Of a stretch of 64,000 nt of DNA, positions 1 to 7,130 are shown in pieces. The translations under genes and the position numbers were made by a program. The notes under the pieces were generated by a model. It had not been told where the DNA came from. It did not search any database and saw only the letters and a program-made list of their open reading frames with translations. Numbering within the stretch: the stretch's first letter is position 1; the number at the start of each line of letters is the position of its first letter. The DNA is from JAXMHB01 sp046346965 (lineage in GTDB: Bacteria > Pseudomonadota > Gammaproteobacteria > Xanthomonadales > SZUA-5). The DNA is taken from assembly GCA_046346965.1 (NCBI GenBank), contig JAXMHB010000001.1:248001-312000 (forward strand), written 5' to 3'.

Positions 1-355
1 CGCACTCGCCGCCCTGATCGCAGATCGGGCAGTCGAGCGGATGGTTGACCAGCAGGAATTCCATCACGTTGCGCTGCGAATCGAGCGCGCGTTTGCTGCG
101 CGTGTAGACCTTCATGCCTTCCATGATCGGCGTCGCGCAGGCCGGCATCGGCTTCGGCGCTTTCTCGACATCGACCAGACACATGCGGCAATTGGCGGCG
201 ATCGCCAGTTTGTCGTGATAGCAGAAGCGCGGAATCTGGATGCCGGCTTTGTCGGCAACCTGAATGATCATTGCGCCCTTGGGCGCCTGCAATTTCTGGC
301 CGTCGATCTCGATATTCAACAGATCGGAGGCTGCGGCGGTGGGTTGTGCACTCAT
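1..355 (-). CDS. nuoG: NADH-quinone oxidoreductase subunit G, N-terminal part (runs off the window)
   Basis: Iron-sulfur subunit of respiratory complex I; it carries electrons from the NuoE/NuoF module to the quinone arm. Only about the first 118 residues are present. They form the 2Fe-2S ferredoxin-like domain, with FCYHDKLAIAANCRMC (cysteines of the N1b cluster) and the start of the next cysteine motif, CPICDQGGEC, at the window edge. The start codon overlaps the nuoF stop as ATGA, which fixes the start and indicates translational coupling. The gene is the last visible member of the nuoA-G run. Confidence 0.95.
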   Translation of the reverse strand, partial: MSAQPTAAASDLLNIEIDGQKLQAPKGAMIIQVADKAGIQIPRFCYHDKLAIAANCRMCLVDVEKAPKPMPACATPIMEGMKVYTRSKRALDSQRNVMEFLLVNHPLDCPICDQGGEC

Positions 356-1686
356 GCCGCTTTCCTCATGGCATCGTCCACCATGGATCGCTTGTTTTTC
401 ACGTAATACTCGAACTCTGACCAGAAGTGGCGCAGCATGCCCTGAACCGGCCAGGCTGCCGCTTCACCAAATGCGCAAATCGTGTGGCCTTCGATTTGAC
501 CGGCGGCGCTCTTCAGCAAATGCAGATCATCTTCGCGGCCCTGACCGTCAGAAATCCGCTTCAGCACCCGGTACATCCAGCCGGTGCCTTCACGGCAGGG
601 CGTGCACTGGCCGCAAGATTCATGGTAGTAGAAGCGCGAAATACGGGTGAGAGCGCGCACCATGCAGGTGCTGTCGTCCATGATGATCACGGCACCTGAG
701 CCCAGACCTGAGCCCGCTTTTTGCAGGGCGTCGAAGTCCATGGTGATGTCCATCATCACCGACGCCGGCAGCACCGGCATCGAAGAGCCGCCCGGAATCA
801 CCGCTTTCAACTGACGACCGGGGCGCAATCCGCCTGCGACCGCGAGCATGTCGCGGAAGGGGGTGCCGAGCGGCAGTTCGTAATTGCCCGGCTTTTGCAC
901 ATGGCCCGACACCGAGAAGCACTTTGGACCGCCGTTGTTCGCTTTGCCGAGATTGAGGAACCACTCAGCGCCATTGCGAATGATGGCCGGAACCGAGGCA
1001 AAGGTTTCGGTGTTGTTGATCGTCGTCGGGCGCCCATACAGGCCGAAATTGGCGGGGAAGGGCGGCTTGAACCGCGGCTGGCCCTTCTTGCCCTCCAGCG
1101 ACTCCATCAGCGCAGTTTCTTCACCGCAGATGTAGGCGCCGGCGCCGAGCGTGGCATAGAGGTCGTAATCGAAACCACTGCCGAGGATGTTCTTGCCCAG
1201 CCAGCCATGCGCATACGCTTCGCGTACCGCTGCATCAAAATGCTCGAAAGGCTCGCCCTGAAATTCGCCCCGCATGTAGTTGTAGCCGGCGGTCGCGCCC
1301 ATCGCCCAGCCACCGATGATCATGCCCTCGATCACGGCGTGCGGGTTGTAGCGCAGAATATCGCGGTCGTGGCAGGTGCCCGGCTCGGATTCATCGGAAT
1401 TGCACAGGATGTACTTGCTGCCGGGCGCATTGCGCGGCATGAAGCTCCATTTCAACCCGGTGGGGAAGCCGGCGCCACCACGACCGCGCAGCGCGGACGC
1501 CTTGACGGTGTCGATGACCTGTTCTCGGGTCCAGCCTTCGGTCAGGATCTTGCGCAGTGCCTGATAGCCACCGGCTTTGAGGTAGCTCTCATAACTCCAC
1601 GGCTGATCGAAATGCAGGGTCGTAAAGCACACATTGTGTGCCTGTGGGACCAGGCCCAGCGGATTCATCGGCTGCATGACAGTCAC
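352..1686 (-). CDS. nuoF: NADH-quinone oxidoreductase subunit F (NADH/FMN-binding)
   Basis: Oxidises NADH with FMN and passes electrons to the N3 4Fe-4S cluster of complex I on the cytoplasmic side of the inner membrane. The glycine-rich site GRGGAGFPTGLKW is near residue 70, and ESCGQCTPCREGT with a later cysteine in HTICAFGEAAAW supplies the N3 ligands. Length of 444 aa is normal for NuoF. The start is probably the GTG at 1686, which overlaps the nuoE stop as GTGA; an in-frame ATG lies three codons downstream. The 3' end overlaps nuoG. Confidence 0.97.
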   Translation of the reverse strand: MTVMQPMNPLGLVPQAHNVCFTTLHFDQPWSYESYLKAGGYQALRKILTEGWTREQVIDTVKASALRGRGGAGFPTGLKWSFMPRNAPGSKYILCNSDESEPGTCHDRDILRYNPHAVIEGMIIGGWAMGATAGYNYMRGEFQGEPFEHFDAAVREAYAHGWLGKNILGSGFDYDLYATLGAGAYICGEETALMESLEGKKGQPRFKPPFPANFGLYGRPTTINNTETFASVPAIIRNGAEWFLNLGKANNGGPKCFSVSGHVQKPGNYELPLGTPFRDMLAVAGGLRPGRQLKAVIPGGSSMPVLPASVMMDITMDFDALQKAGSGLGSGAVIIMDDSTCMVRALTRISRFYYHESCGQCTPCREGTGWMYRVLKRISDGQGREDDLHLLKSAAGQIEGHTICAFGEAAAWPVQGMLRHFWSEFEYYVKNKRSMVDDAMRKAA

Positions 1687-2210
1687 TTCAGTGCATCCAG
1701 GATTTGGTCGGCTTTCTCGGGCGTCAGGTGTTCGTGGTACTCACCGTCGACCCACATCATCGGGGCGCGCACACAACCCGCTAGGCACTCTTCTTCCTCG
1801 ATCAAATGAATGCGGCCGTCGGCGGTACTCTCGCCGGCGCTGATGCCAAGCTTGTGCTCCACGTGTTCCAATAGTGCATCGGCGCCGTTGAGCCAGCACG
1901 AAATGTTGGTGCAGATCGATACCTTGTGGCGACCACACGGCCCGATATGGAACAGCGAATAAAAGGTTGCGACCTCGTAGGCCTGAGTGCTCGGGATGCC
2001 GAGGTAGGCCGCAACCGCCGCGATCAGTTCATCGGTCAAGTGGCCGAGATTCTGTCGCTGGGCGATGCGCAAGCCGGCCAGAACGGCGCTGCGTTTGCGG
2101 TCGGCGGGATACTTGGCGATCCACTGATCCAGTTCAGTGCGCGTTTCCGCCGTCAGTACCTGAAGCGGATCGACGAGCAGCGGAGCCGCTTGCTGATGGC
2201 GGGCCTTCAT
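1683..2210 (-). CDS. nuoE: NADH-quinone oxidoreductase subunit E (2Fe-2S)
   Basis: The 24-kDa thioredoxin-fold 2Fe-2S (N1a) subunit of the NADH module. The 175-residue protein has the ligand pattern CTNISC followed by ECLAGC about 40 residues later. Start at 2210 was chosen because ATG overlaps the nuoD stop (ATGA) and the protein then begins just before the conserved helical domain. A much longer open frame extends upstream, but it lies antisense-in-frame over nuoD and is not coding. Overlaps nuoF at its 3' end by four bases. Confidence 0.96.
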   Translation of the reverse strand: MKARHQQAAPLLVDPLQVLTAETRTELDQWIAKYPADRKRSAVLAGLRIAQRQNLGHLTDELIAAVAAYLGIPSTQAYEVATFYSLFHIGPCGRHKVSICTNISCWLNGADALLEHVEHKLGISAGESTADGRIHLIEEEECLAGCVRAPMMWVDGEYHEHLTPEKADQILDALK

Positions 2211-3460
2211 CGATCTATCTCTCCGAACACGATGTCGAGGGTGCCGATCACGGCAACGACGTCGGGCAACATATGACCCCGAACGATTTCGTCCATCGCC
2301 GACAAATGGGCAAAGCCGGGGGCGCGCAGTTTCACGCGGAACGGTTTGTTGGCGCCGTCGGCGATGATGTAGGCGCCAAACTCGCCCTTCGGCGCTTCCA
2401 CCGCGCAGTAAATTTCGCCGGCTGGTACGGAGTACCCTTCCGAGAACAGCTTGAAATGATGGATCAGCGCTTCCATGTCGTCCTTCATTTCGACACGGGA
2501 GGGCGGAGACAGTTTGAAATTGCGCACCATGACGTCGCCCGGATTGGCGCGCAGCCAGGCAACGCACTGCTGCATGATGCGGCAGGATTGGCGCATTTCT
2601 TCGACGCGCACCAGATAGCGGTCGTAACAATCGCCATTCACACCCACCGGCACGTCGAACTCGACCTGATCGTAGGCTGCGTAAGGTTGTTTCTTGCGCA
2701 GATCCCAGGCAATACCGGAGCCGCGCAACATGGGACCGCTCATGCCTGCACGCAGCGCAAACTCTGGCGCTACCACGCCGATATTGACGGTGCGCTGCTT
2801 CCAGATGCGATTGTCGGTCAGCAGCGTCTCGTACTCGTCGACGCGCTTGTAGAAATCGACGCAGAAGGCATCGAGGAAATCGAGCATGGAGCCTTCGCGC
2901 CATTCGTTGCGGCGCTTGAGGTCCTTGCCCTTGGTCCACGGGCTCTCTTTGTACTGCGGCATGCGCTCGGGCAGGTCGCGGTAGACGCCGCCCGGTCGAT
3001 AGTAGGTCGCATGCAGGCGCGCGCCGGAGACCGCCTCGTAGCAATCCATCAGTTCCTCGCGTTCACGGAACGCGTAAAGGAAGACGGTCATGGCGCCGAG
3101 ATCGAGCGCGTTCGATCCGATCCACATCAGGTGGTTCAGGATGCGCGTGATCTCATCGAAGAGCGTGCGGATGTACTGGGCTCGGATCGGTGCTTCGATG
3201 CCGACGAGGCGCTCGATGGCACGCACATAAGCATGCTCGTTGCACATCATCGAGACGTAGTCCAAGCGATCCATATAACCGATGGACTGGTTGTAGGGCT
3301 TGGACTCGGCCAGCTTCTCAGTGCCGCGATGCAGCAGGCCGACATGCGGATCGGCACGCATCACCGTCTCGCCGTCGAGTTCCAGCACCAGTCGCAGCAC
3401 GCCGTGGGCGGCCGGGTGCTGCGGACCGAAGTTCATTGTGTAGTTTCGAATCTCGGCCAT
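2207..3460 (-). CDS. nuoD: NADH-quinone oxidoreductase subunit D (49-kDa, quinone site)
   Basis: Part of the quinone-binding site of complex I, related to the large subunit of NiFe hydrogenases. The 417-aa protein starts MAEIRNYTMNFGPQHPAAHG, the typical NuoD N-terminus, with the quinone-site histidine in GPQHPAAHG, and ends DIVFGEIDR. Separated from nuoC by three bases and overlapping nuoE by four, so translation is probably coupled through the whole run. NuoC and NuoD are separate here, unlike the fused NuoCD of Escherichia coli. Confidence 0.97.
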   Translation of the reverse strand: MAEIRNYTMNFGPQHPAAHGVLRLVLELDGETVMRADPHVGLLHRGTEKLAESKPYNQSIGYMDRLDYVSMMCNEHAYVRAIERLVGIEAPIRAQYIRTLFDEITRILNHLMWIGSNALDLGAMTVFLYAFREREELMDCYEAVSGARLHATYYRPGGVYRDLPERMPQYKESPWTKGKDLKRRNEWREGSMLDFLDAFCVDFYKRVDEYETLLTDNRIWKQRTVNIGVVAPEFALRAGMSGPMLRGSGIAWDLRKKQPYAAYDQVEFDVPVGVNGDCYDRYLVRVEEMRQSCRIMQQCVAWLRANPGDVMVRNFKLSPPSRVEMKDDMEALIHHFKLFSEGYSVPAGEIYCAVEAPKGEFGAYIIADGANKPFRVKLRAPGFAHLSAMDEIVRGHMLPDVVAVIGTLDIVFGEIDR

Positions 3461-3463
3461 GGC

Positions 3464-4186
3464 TCAGTTCGGCTTTCCAGCAGATTCGTTCTGCGCTTGC
3501 AGGTAACGGGAGTCCTCGCGCACCACCCGCGGCACGCCGACGCGCGGTTCGATACTGACTGGCTCGTAGACGACGCGGCCCTTGTCGGGGTCGTAGCGCA
3601 CTTCGACGTTGCCGATCAACGGGAAATCCTTGCGGAAGGGGTGCCCCACGAAACCATAGTCGGTCAGGATGCGGCGTAGATCCGGATGGCCCTCAAACAC
3701 GATGCCGTACAGATCAAAGGCTTCACGCTCGAACCAGTTGGCGCCGCTCCAGACGTCCGTCAGCGAAGGCACGACCGGGAAGCTGTCGTCGGCGGCGAAG
3801 CAGCGCAGGCGCAAACGCACGTTCTGATCCAGCGAGAGCAGGTGCACGACCGCGGCAAAGCGGTTGGCGATCCCGGCGGGGCGTGGCCGATGCGCCCAAT
3901 CGAAACGACCGGGGCCCGCGCCCTCGACGCCACGACTGAAGCCGGTGTCGGTGACCGCATCGGTTTCCCACTCGGACTGGCCGTAGGAAAGGTAATCGAC
4001 GCCGCAGAGGTCGGTGAGTTGCTGGAAGCGAAAGGGCTTCTCGTCGCGCAGCGCACGGGCGACTTCGATCAGACGCTCGGGCGATACCTCAATCGTGTAC
4101 TGCCCCAGCGCTTCGCGCGCGCTCGCGATGGCCTCGCCGAAGCGGGCCTGGATCTGTTCCAACAGCGGCATTCGTATCTCAGTCAT
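3464..4186 (-). CDS. nuoC: NADH-quinone oxidoreductase subunit C (30-kDa)
   Basis: Peripheral-arm subunit of complex I that packs against NuoD. The 240-residue protein carries the family signature around ERE(A)FDLYGI...GHPDLRRILTDYGF...PFRKDFPL near its centre. The ATG at 4186 (MTEIRMPLLEQ) was preferred over an upstream in-frame extension, because the extension overlaps the end of nuoB out of frame and has no NuoC-like sequence. Lies four bases after nuoB and three before nuoD. Confidence 0.95.
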   Translation of the reverse strand: MTEIRMPLLEQIQARFGEAIASAREALGQYTIEVSPERLIEVARALRDEKPFRFQQLTDLCGVDYLSYGQSEWETDAVTDTGFSRGVEGAGPGRFDWAHRPRPAGIANRFAAVVHLLSLDQNVRLRLRCFAADDSFPVVPSLTDVWSGANWFEREAFDLYGIVFEGHPDLRRILTDYGFVGHPFRKDFPLIGNVEVRYDPDKGRVVYEPVSIEPRVGVPRVVREDSRYLQAQNESAGKPN

Positions 4187-4190
4187 GCGC

Positions 4191-4733
4191 TTATCGAGCA
4201 ATGGTGTTGGTGCGACGGATCTTCTTCTGCAGCTGCAGGATGCCGTAGACCAGTGCTTCGGCCGTCGGCGGGCAGCCGGGAACGTAGATATCGACCGGCA
4301 CAATGCGGTCGCAGCCACGAACGACGGAGTAGGAGTAGTGGTAGTAGCCGCCGCCGTTGGCGCAGGAGCCCATCGATATGACCCATTTCGGGTCGGGCAT
4401 CTGGTCGTAGACCTTGCGCAGAGCAGGGGCCATCTTGTTGACCAGCGTGCCGGCCACGATCATGACGTCGGACTGGCGCGGACTCGGGCGGAAGACGACA
4501 CCGAAGCGGTCCAGGTCGAGGCGCGCGGCGCCCGCCTGCATCATCTCGACGGCGCAGCACGCCAGGCCGAAAGTCATCGGCCACATCGAACCCGTGCGCG
4601 CCCAGTTGATCAAAGCATCCGCGGAGGTGACCGCGAAACCGCGCTGGATCAGCGGGTTGTCGGCATCCGGACGCAGGATGTCGTCGACCGTGCCGATCGG
4701 CGTCGGGTTGTGAAAGATGTCGCTCACTCCCAT
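4191..4733 (-). CDS. nuoB: NADH-quinone oxidoreductase subunit B (N2 cluster)
   Basis: Carries the terminal 4Fe-4S cluster N2 that reduces quinone in complex I. The 180-aa protein has the paired cysteines in LACCAVEMM and the further ligands in GSCANGG and PGCPPTAEAL, all intact. Start at 4733 (MGVSDIFHNPTPIG) gives the expected NuoB length; the start codon lies inside the last codons of nuoA (10-bp overlap). Strong evidence from motifs and gene order. Confidence 0.97.
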   Translation of the reverse strand: MGVSDIFHNPTPIGTVDDILRPDADNPLIQRGFAVTSADALINWARTGSMWPMTFGLACCAVEMMQAGAARLDLDRFGVVFRPSPRQSDVMIVAGTLVNKMAPALRKVYDQMPDPKWVISMGSCANGGGYYHYSYSVVRGCDRIVPVDIYVPGCPPTAEALVYGILQLQKKIRRTNTIAR

Positions 4734-5083
4734 TCGAGGGCTCCCTTCTTCCATTCGTAGATGAAGCCGACCACCAGCAGTCCGAGGAACACGCTCATCG
4801 AGGCAATGGCAGCCCAGCCGAGCTGGTCCAACACCACGGCCCACGGAAACAGAAAGGCGATTTCGAGGTCAAAGATGATGAACAGGATCGCCACCAGGTA
4901 GTAGCGCACGTCGAACTTCATGCGCGCGTCTTCGAAGGCCTCGAAGCCGCACTCGTAAGGCGACAATTTCTCGCTGTCAGGGCGACGCGGCCCGAGCAGG
5001 CTGCCGAGGGTGAGCAGGGCGATGCCGATCACGGTGGCAACCGCCAGAAAGATGGCGATGGGGAGGTATTGCTGCAGATCCAT
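4724..5083 (-). CDS. nuoA: NADH-quinone oxidoreductase subunit A (membrane)
   Basis: Small inner-membrane subunit of complex I. The 119-residue protein has three predicted transmembrane helices and the conserved loop KLSPYECGFEAFEDARMKFD, containing the Cys/Glu region of the quinone cavity. The ATG at 5083 (MDLQQYLPIA) starts directly at the first helix; the upstream in-frame sequence is rich in Arg/Gly/Pro and lacks family similarity. First gene of the nuo operon, 80 bp downstream of tRNA-Leu on the same strand. Confidence 0.95.
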   Translation of the reverse strand: MDLQQYLPIAIFLAVATVIGIALLTLGSLLGPRRPDSEKLSPYECGFEAFEDARMKFDVRYYLVAILFIIFDLEIAFLFPWAVVLDQLGWAAIASMSVFLGLLVVGFIYEWKKGALEWE

Positions 5084-5122
5084 GCCTAGATGTCTCCCGG
5101 TCGATGCGGACCCCTGGAAGCG

Positions 5123-5147
5123 GCAGCCCGGCTGGGAGCCGGGCTGC
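5123..5147 (-). terminator. GC hairpin between tRNA-Leu and nuoA
   Basis: Perfect 11-bp inverted repeat (GCAGCCCGGCT / AGCCGGGCTGC) with a GGG loop, 15 bp beyond the 3' end of the tRNA and 40 bp before nuoA. There is no T-run, so it may be a partial terminator or an RNA processing/stability structure rather than a full stop. Confidence 0.55.
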
Positions 5148-5162
5148 GGAGGTCGCAATGAA

Positions 5163-5247
5163 TGGTGCCGACGGACGGACTCGAACCGTCACGGGTTGCC
5201 CCGCTACCACCTCAAAGTAGTGTGTCTACCAATTCCACCACGTCGGC
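5163..5247 (-). tRNA. tRNA-Leu (anticodon GAG)
   Basis: Read on the minus strand the gene begins GCCGACGTGGTGGAATTGG and ends CCGTCGGCACCA with an encoded CCA. The acceptor stem GCCGACG/CGTCGGC pairs perfectly. The anticodon loop TTGAGGT gives GAG, and there is a class II long variable arm (GCGGGGCAACCCGT). The T arm is GACGGTTCGAGTCCGTC. It lies between secG and nuoA, so it may be transcribed and processed with them. Confidence 0.97.
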
Positions 5248-5278
5248 TTGAAACTCGGTTTGAACTATATCAACTCTG

Positions 5279-5764
5279 TCACTTGCCCGATTCGGCAGGC
5301 GCCGCCGGGGCAGGTGCCGCTTCTGCCGGCGCTGCCGCAGGTGCGGCCTCCACAGGCGTCGACGCCGCGCTTGCATCCGCTCCAGGCACTGCGGCCTCGG
5401 ATCCCGTAGCCGGGGCTGCCGGCACTTCGGTGGCGGCTGCCGGCACTTCAGTCGCTGCCGGTGCGGTGCCGGTCGTCGGAGCGGGAAGCTGCCCCATCAC
5501 GCCGAGATCGGCATTCGTGTCTTTGACCACTCCCACACGCGTTTCATACACCGCCATGCCGAGCGAGAGCGCGAAGAAGGCGACCGCCAGCCACTTGGTG
5601 GCCTTGGACAGGAAGTTGGCTGAACCGCGCGCGCCAAACACCGTGCCGGAGGCGCCCGCGCCGAAACCCGAACCCGCGTTGGCTCCGCTGCCGCGCTGCA
5701 ACATGATGAAGGAGATCATCGCAATGGTGACCACCAGATACAACACAACAAACGCAATCTTCAT
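5279..5764 (-). CDS. secG: Protein translocase subunit SecG
   Basis: Auxiliary subunit of the SecYEG channel in the inner membrane. Two hydrophobic segments are visible, one at residues 3-22 and one near 55-75, separated by the glycine-rich loop LQRGSGANAGSGFGAG typical of SecG, followed by ANFLSKATKW. The protein is 161 aa, longer than the usual 110 or so, because of a low-complexity Ala/Pro/Glu tail (about residues 95-161). Ten bases separate it from tpiA, with which it is probably co-transcribed. Confidence 0.93.
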   Translation of the reverse strand: MKIAFVVLYLVVTIAMISFIMLQRGSGANAGSGFGAGASGTVFGARGSANFLSKATKWLAVAFFALSLGMAVYETRVGVVKDTNADLGVMGQLPAPTTGTAPAATEVPAAATEVPAAPATGSEAAVPGADASAASTPVEAAPAAAPAEAAPAPAAPAESGK

Positions 5765-5774
5765 GGACTTGAGC

Positions 5775-6533
5775 TCAACCTTCCTGGTCGGCTGCCTGGC
5801 AGATGGCAGCGAATTCTTCCGGTATCAACGAGGCCCCGCCGATCAGTCCGCCGTCTACATCGGGCTGGCTGAACAGCTGCGCTGCGTTCGACCCCTTGAC
5901 GCTACCGCCGTACAGGATCCGAACGAGACTGGCGAGCATAGCATCGTGTTTCGCGATTGCGCTACGAACGCATGCATGGACCTGTTGCGCCTGTGCCGGC
6001 GTGGCGGTACGTCCGGTGCCGATCGCCCACACCGGTTCGTATGCCACGATGGCGCTGCTCAGGCTCTGCGCACCGCATAGTTCGAGGATGGCGTTCAGTT
6101 GCCGGAGCACCACGGCCTCGGTCTGCCCGGCGTCGCGCTCGGCCAGCGTCTCACCCAGGCACAGCACCGGGTGCAGACCAGCTTCCAGTGCGCGGGCATA
6201 TTTGCGCGCCACCGCCTCGTCGCTGTCGCCGTAGACGTGCCGACGTTCGGAATGCCCGACCAACACCCAGGTGGCGCCGAGATCGCTGAGCATTTCCGCA
6301 GACACCGCGCCGGTGTAGGCGCCATTGCGCTCAACCGCGACATCCTGCGCGCCAAACGCCAAAGCACCCGCGGTGCAGCGGCGCACCAAGTCCAGATGCA
6401 CATAGGCCGGCAATACGCCCACCTCGACGTGTGCTGCGCCGGCGGCCGTGCGCGCTGCGTCGAGCGCCCAGCGCTCGGCATCGGCGCAGTTGCCGTTCAT
6501 CTTCCAGTTACCCAGCACAGTCTTCTTGCGCAT
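5775..6533 (-). CDS. tpiA: Triose-phosphate isomerase
   Basis: Interconverts glyceraldehyde-3-phosphate and dihydroxyacetone phosphate in glycolysis and gluconeogenesis. The 252-aa protein has all active-site elements: N9/K11 in GNWKMNG, the electrophilic H94 in VGHSERR and the catalytic base E166 in AYEPVWAIGTG, with the flexible loop after it and GGSVKGSNA for phosphate binding. Starts at ATG 6533 with a good promoter about 30-55 bp upstream. First gene of the tpiA-secG-tRNA-nuo run. Confidence 0.98.
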   Translation of the reverse strand: MRKKTVLGNWKMNGNCADAERWALDAARTAAGAAHVEVGVLPAYVHLDLVRRCTAGALAFGAQDVAVERNGAYTGAVSAEMLSDLGATWVLVGHSERRHVYGDSDEAVARKYARALEAGLHPVLCLGETLAERDAGQTEAVVLRQLNAILELCGAQSLSSAIVAYEPVWAIGTGRTATPAQAQQVHACVRSAIAKHDAMLASLVRILYGGSVKGSNAAQLFSQPDVDGGLIGGASLIPEEFAAICQAADQEG

Positions 6534-6559
6534 CGGCGGGACTCCTCAAGGCGGCGCGG

Positions 6560-6588
6560 ACCATAGCGGGGCTACCTGCGATCGACAA
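6560..6588 (-). promoter_or_regulatory. Probable sigma70 promoter of tpiA
   Basis: On the minus strand TTGTCG (6588-6583), a 17-bp spacer and TATGGT (6565-6560), placed 26 bp before the tpiA start. It is back-to-back with the rpsO promoter. Confidence 0.55.
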
Positions 6589-6621
6589 GTCGTGCGGTCG
6601 CACCGCTTGGCGCCATCTTCC

Positions 6622-6651
6622 TTGTTCTTTTCGCGATCCCGCGCCTACAAT
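6622..6651 (+). promoter_or_regulatory. Probable sigma70 promoter of rpsO-pnp
   Basis: TTGTTC (6622-6627), an 18-bp spacer and TACAAT (6646-6651). This implies a leader of about 155 nt before the rpsO start, long enough for a structured regulatory leader. Confidence 0.6.
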
Positions 6652-6661
6652 GCGCGGCTTT

Positions 6662-6699
6662 TTCTTGCGTGGATGCCCGTGTCAGGGTCACCGCAAGAA
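6662..6699 (+). promoter_or_regulatory. Inverted repeat in the rpsO leader
   Basis: TTCTTGCG (6662-6669) and CGCAAGAA (6692-6699) form an 8-bp stem at the very 5' end of the predicted transcript, with further weak pairing inside (GCCC/GGGT). rpsO mRNAs are often autoregulated by S15 binding to a leader structure; whether this hairpin does so is inference. Confidence 0.4.
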
Positions 6700-6816
6700 G
6701 CGAGCCCCGGACTGGATGAACCAGCCGGTTATCGCGCGTTGCTCGGTCAGATCGGATTGAAGGCGTCCGTCTCTCTGGGCTACGCGTCTGTCCTCAAGTA
6801 AGACAAGGAGATCGTC

Positions 6817-7086
6817 ATGCCTCTGAATGCCACCCAGACCGGTGAAATCATCCAGGCCCATCAGCGCAGCGCTGGTGACACCGGTTCGCCGGAAGTGCAG
6901 GTTGCCCTGCTGACCGCCCGCATCGAGCAGCTGTCCTCGCACTTCGCCTCGCACAAGAAGGACCACCACTCGCGTCGTGGTCTGCTGAAGCTGGTCAATC
7001 AGCGCCGCCAGCTGTTGGCCTATCTGAAGCGCAAAGATGACGCGCGCTATCGCGCTCTGATCGAGAAGCTTGGCCTGCGTCGCTGA
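6817..7086 (+). CDS. rpsO: Small ribosomal subunit protein S15 (uS15)
   Basis: Primary 16S rRNA-binding protein of the 30S platform. The 89-aa sequence is a textbook S15, with GDTGSPEVQVALLTARIEQL, HKKDHHSRRGLL and RRQLLAYLKR. A strong AAGGAG Shine-Dalgarno lies seven bases before ATG. It is followed 44 bp later by pnp, the standard bacterial pairing in which the two genes share a transcript. Confidence 0.99.
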   Translation: MPLNATQTGEIIQAHQRSAGDTGSPEVQVALLTARIEQLSSHFASHKKDHHSRRGLLKLVNQRRQLLAYLKRKDDARYRALIEKLGLRR

Positions 7087-7130
7087 GCCTCACGACACAT
7101 TCGTTTAGAACCAGGAAAGGACATCCCCCA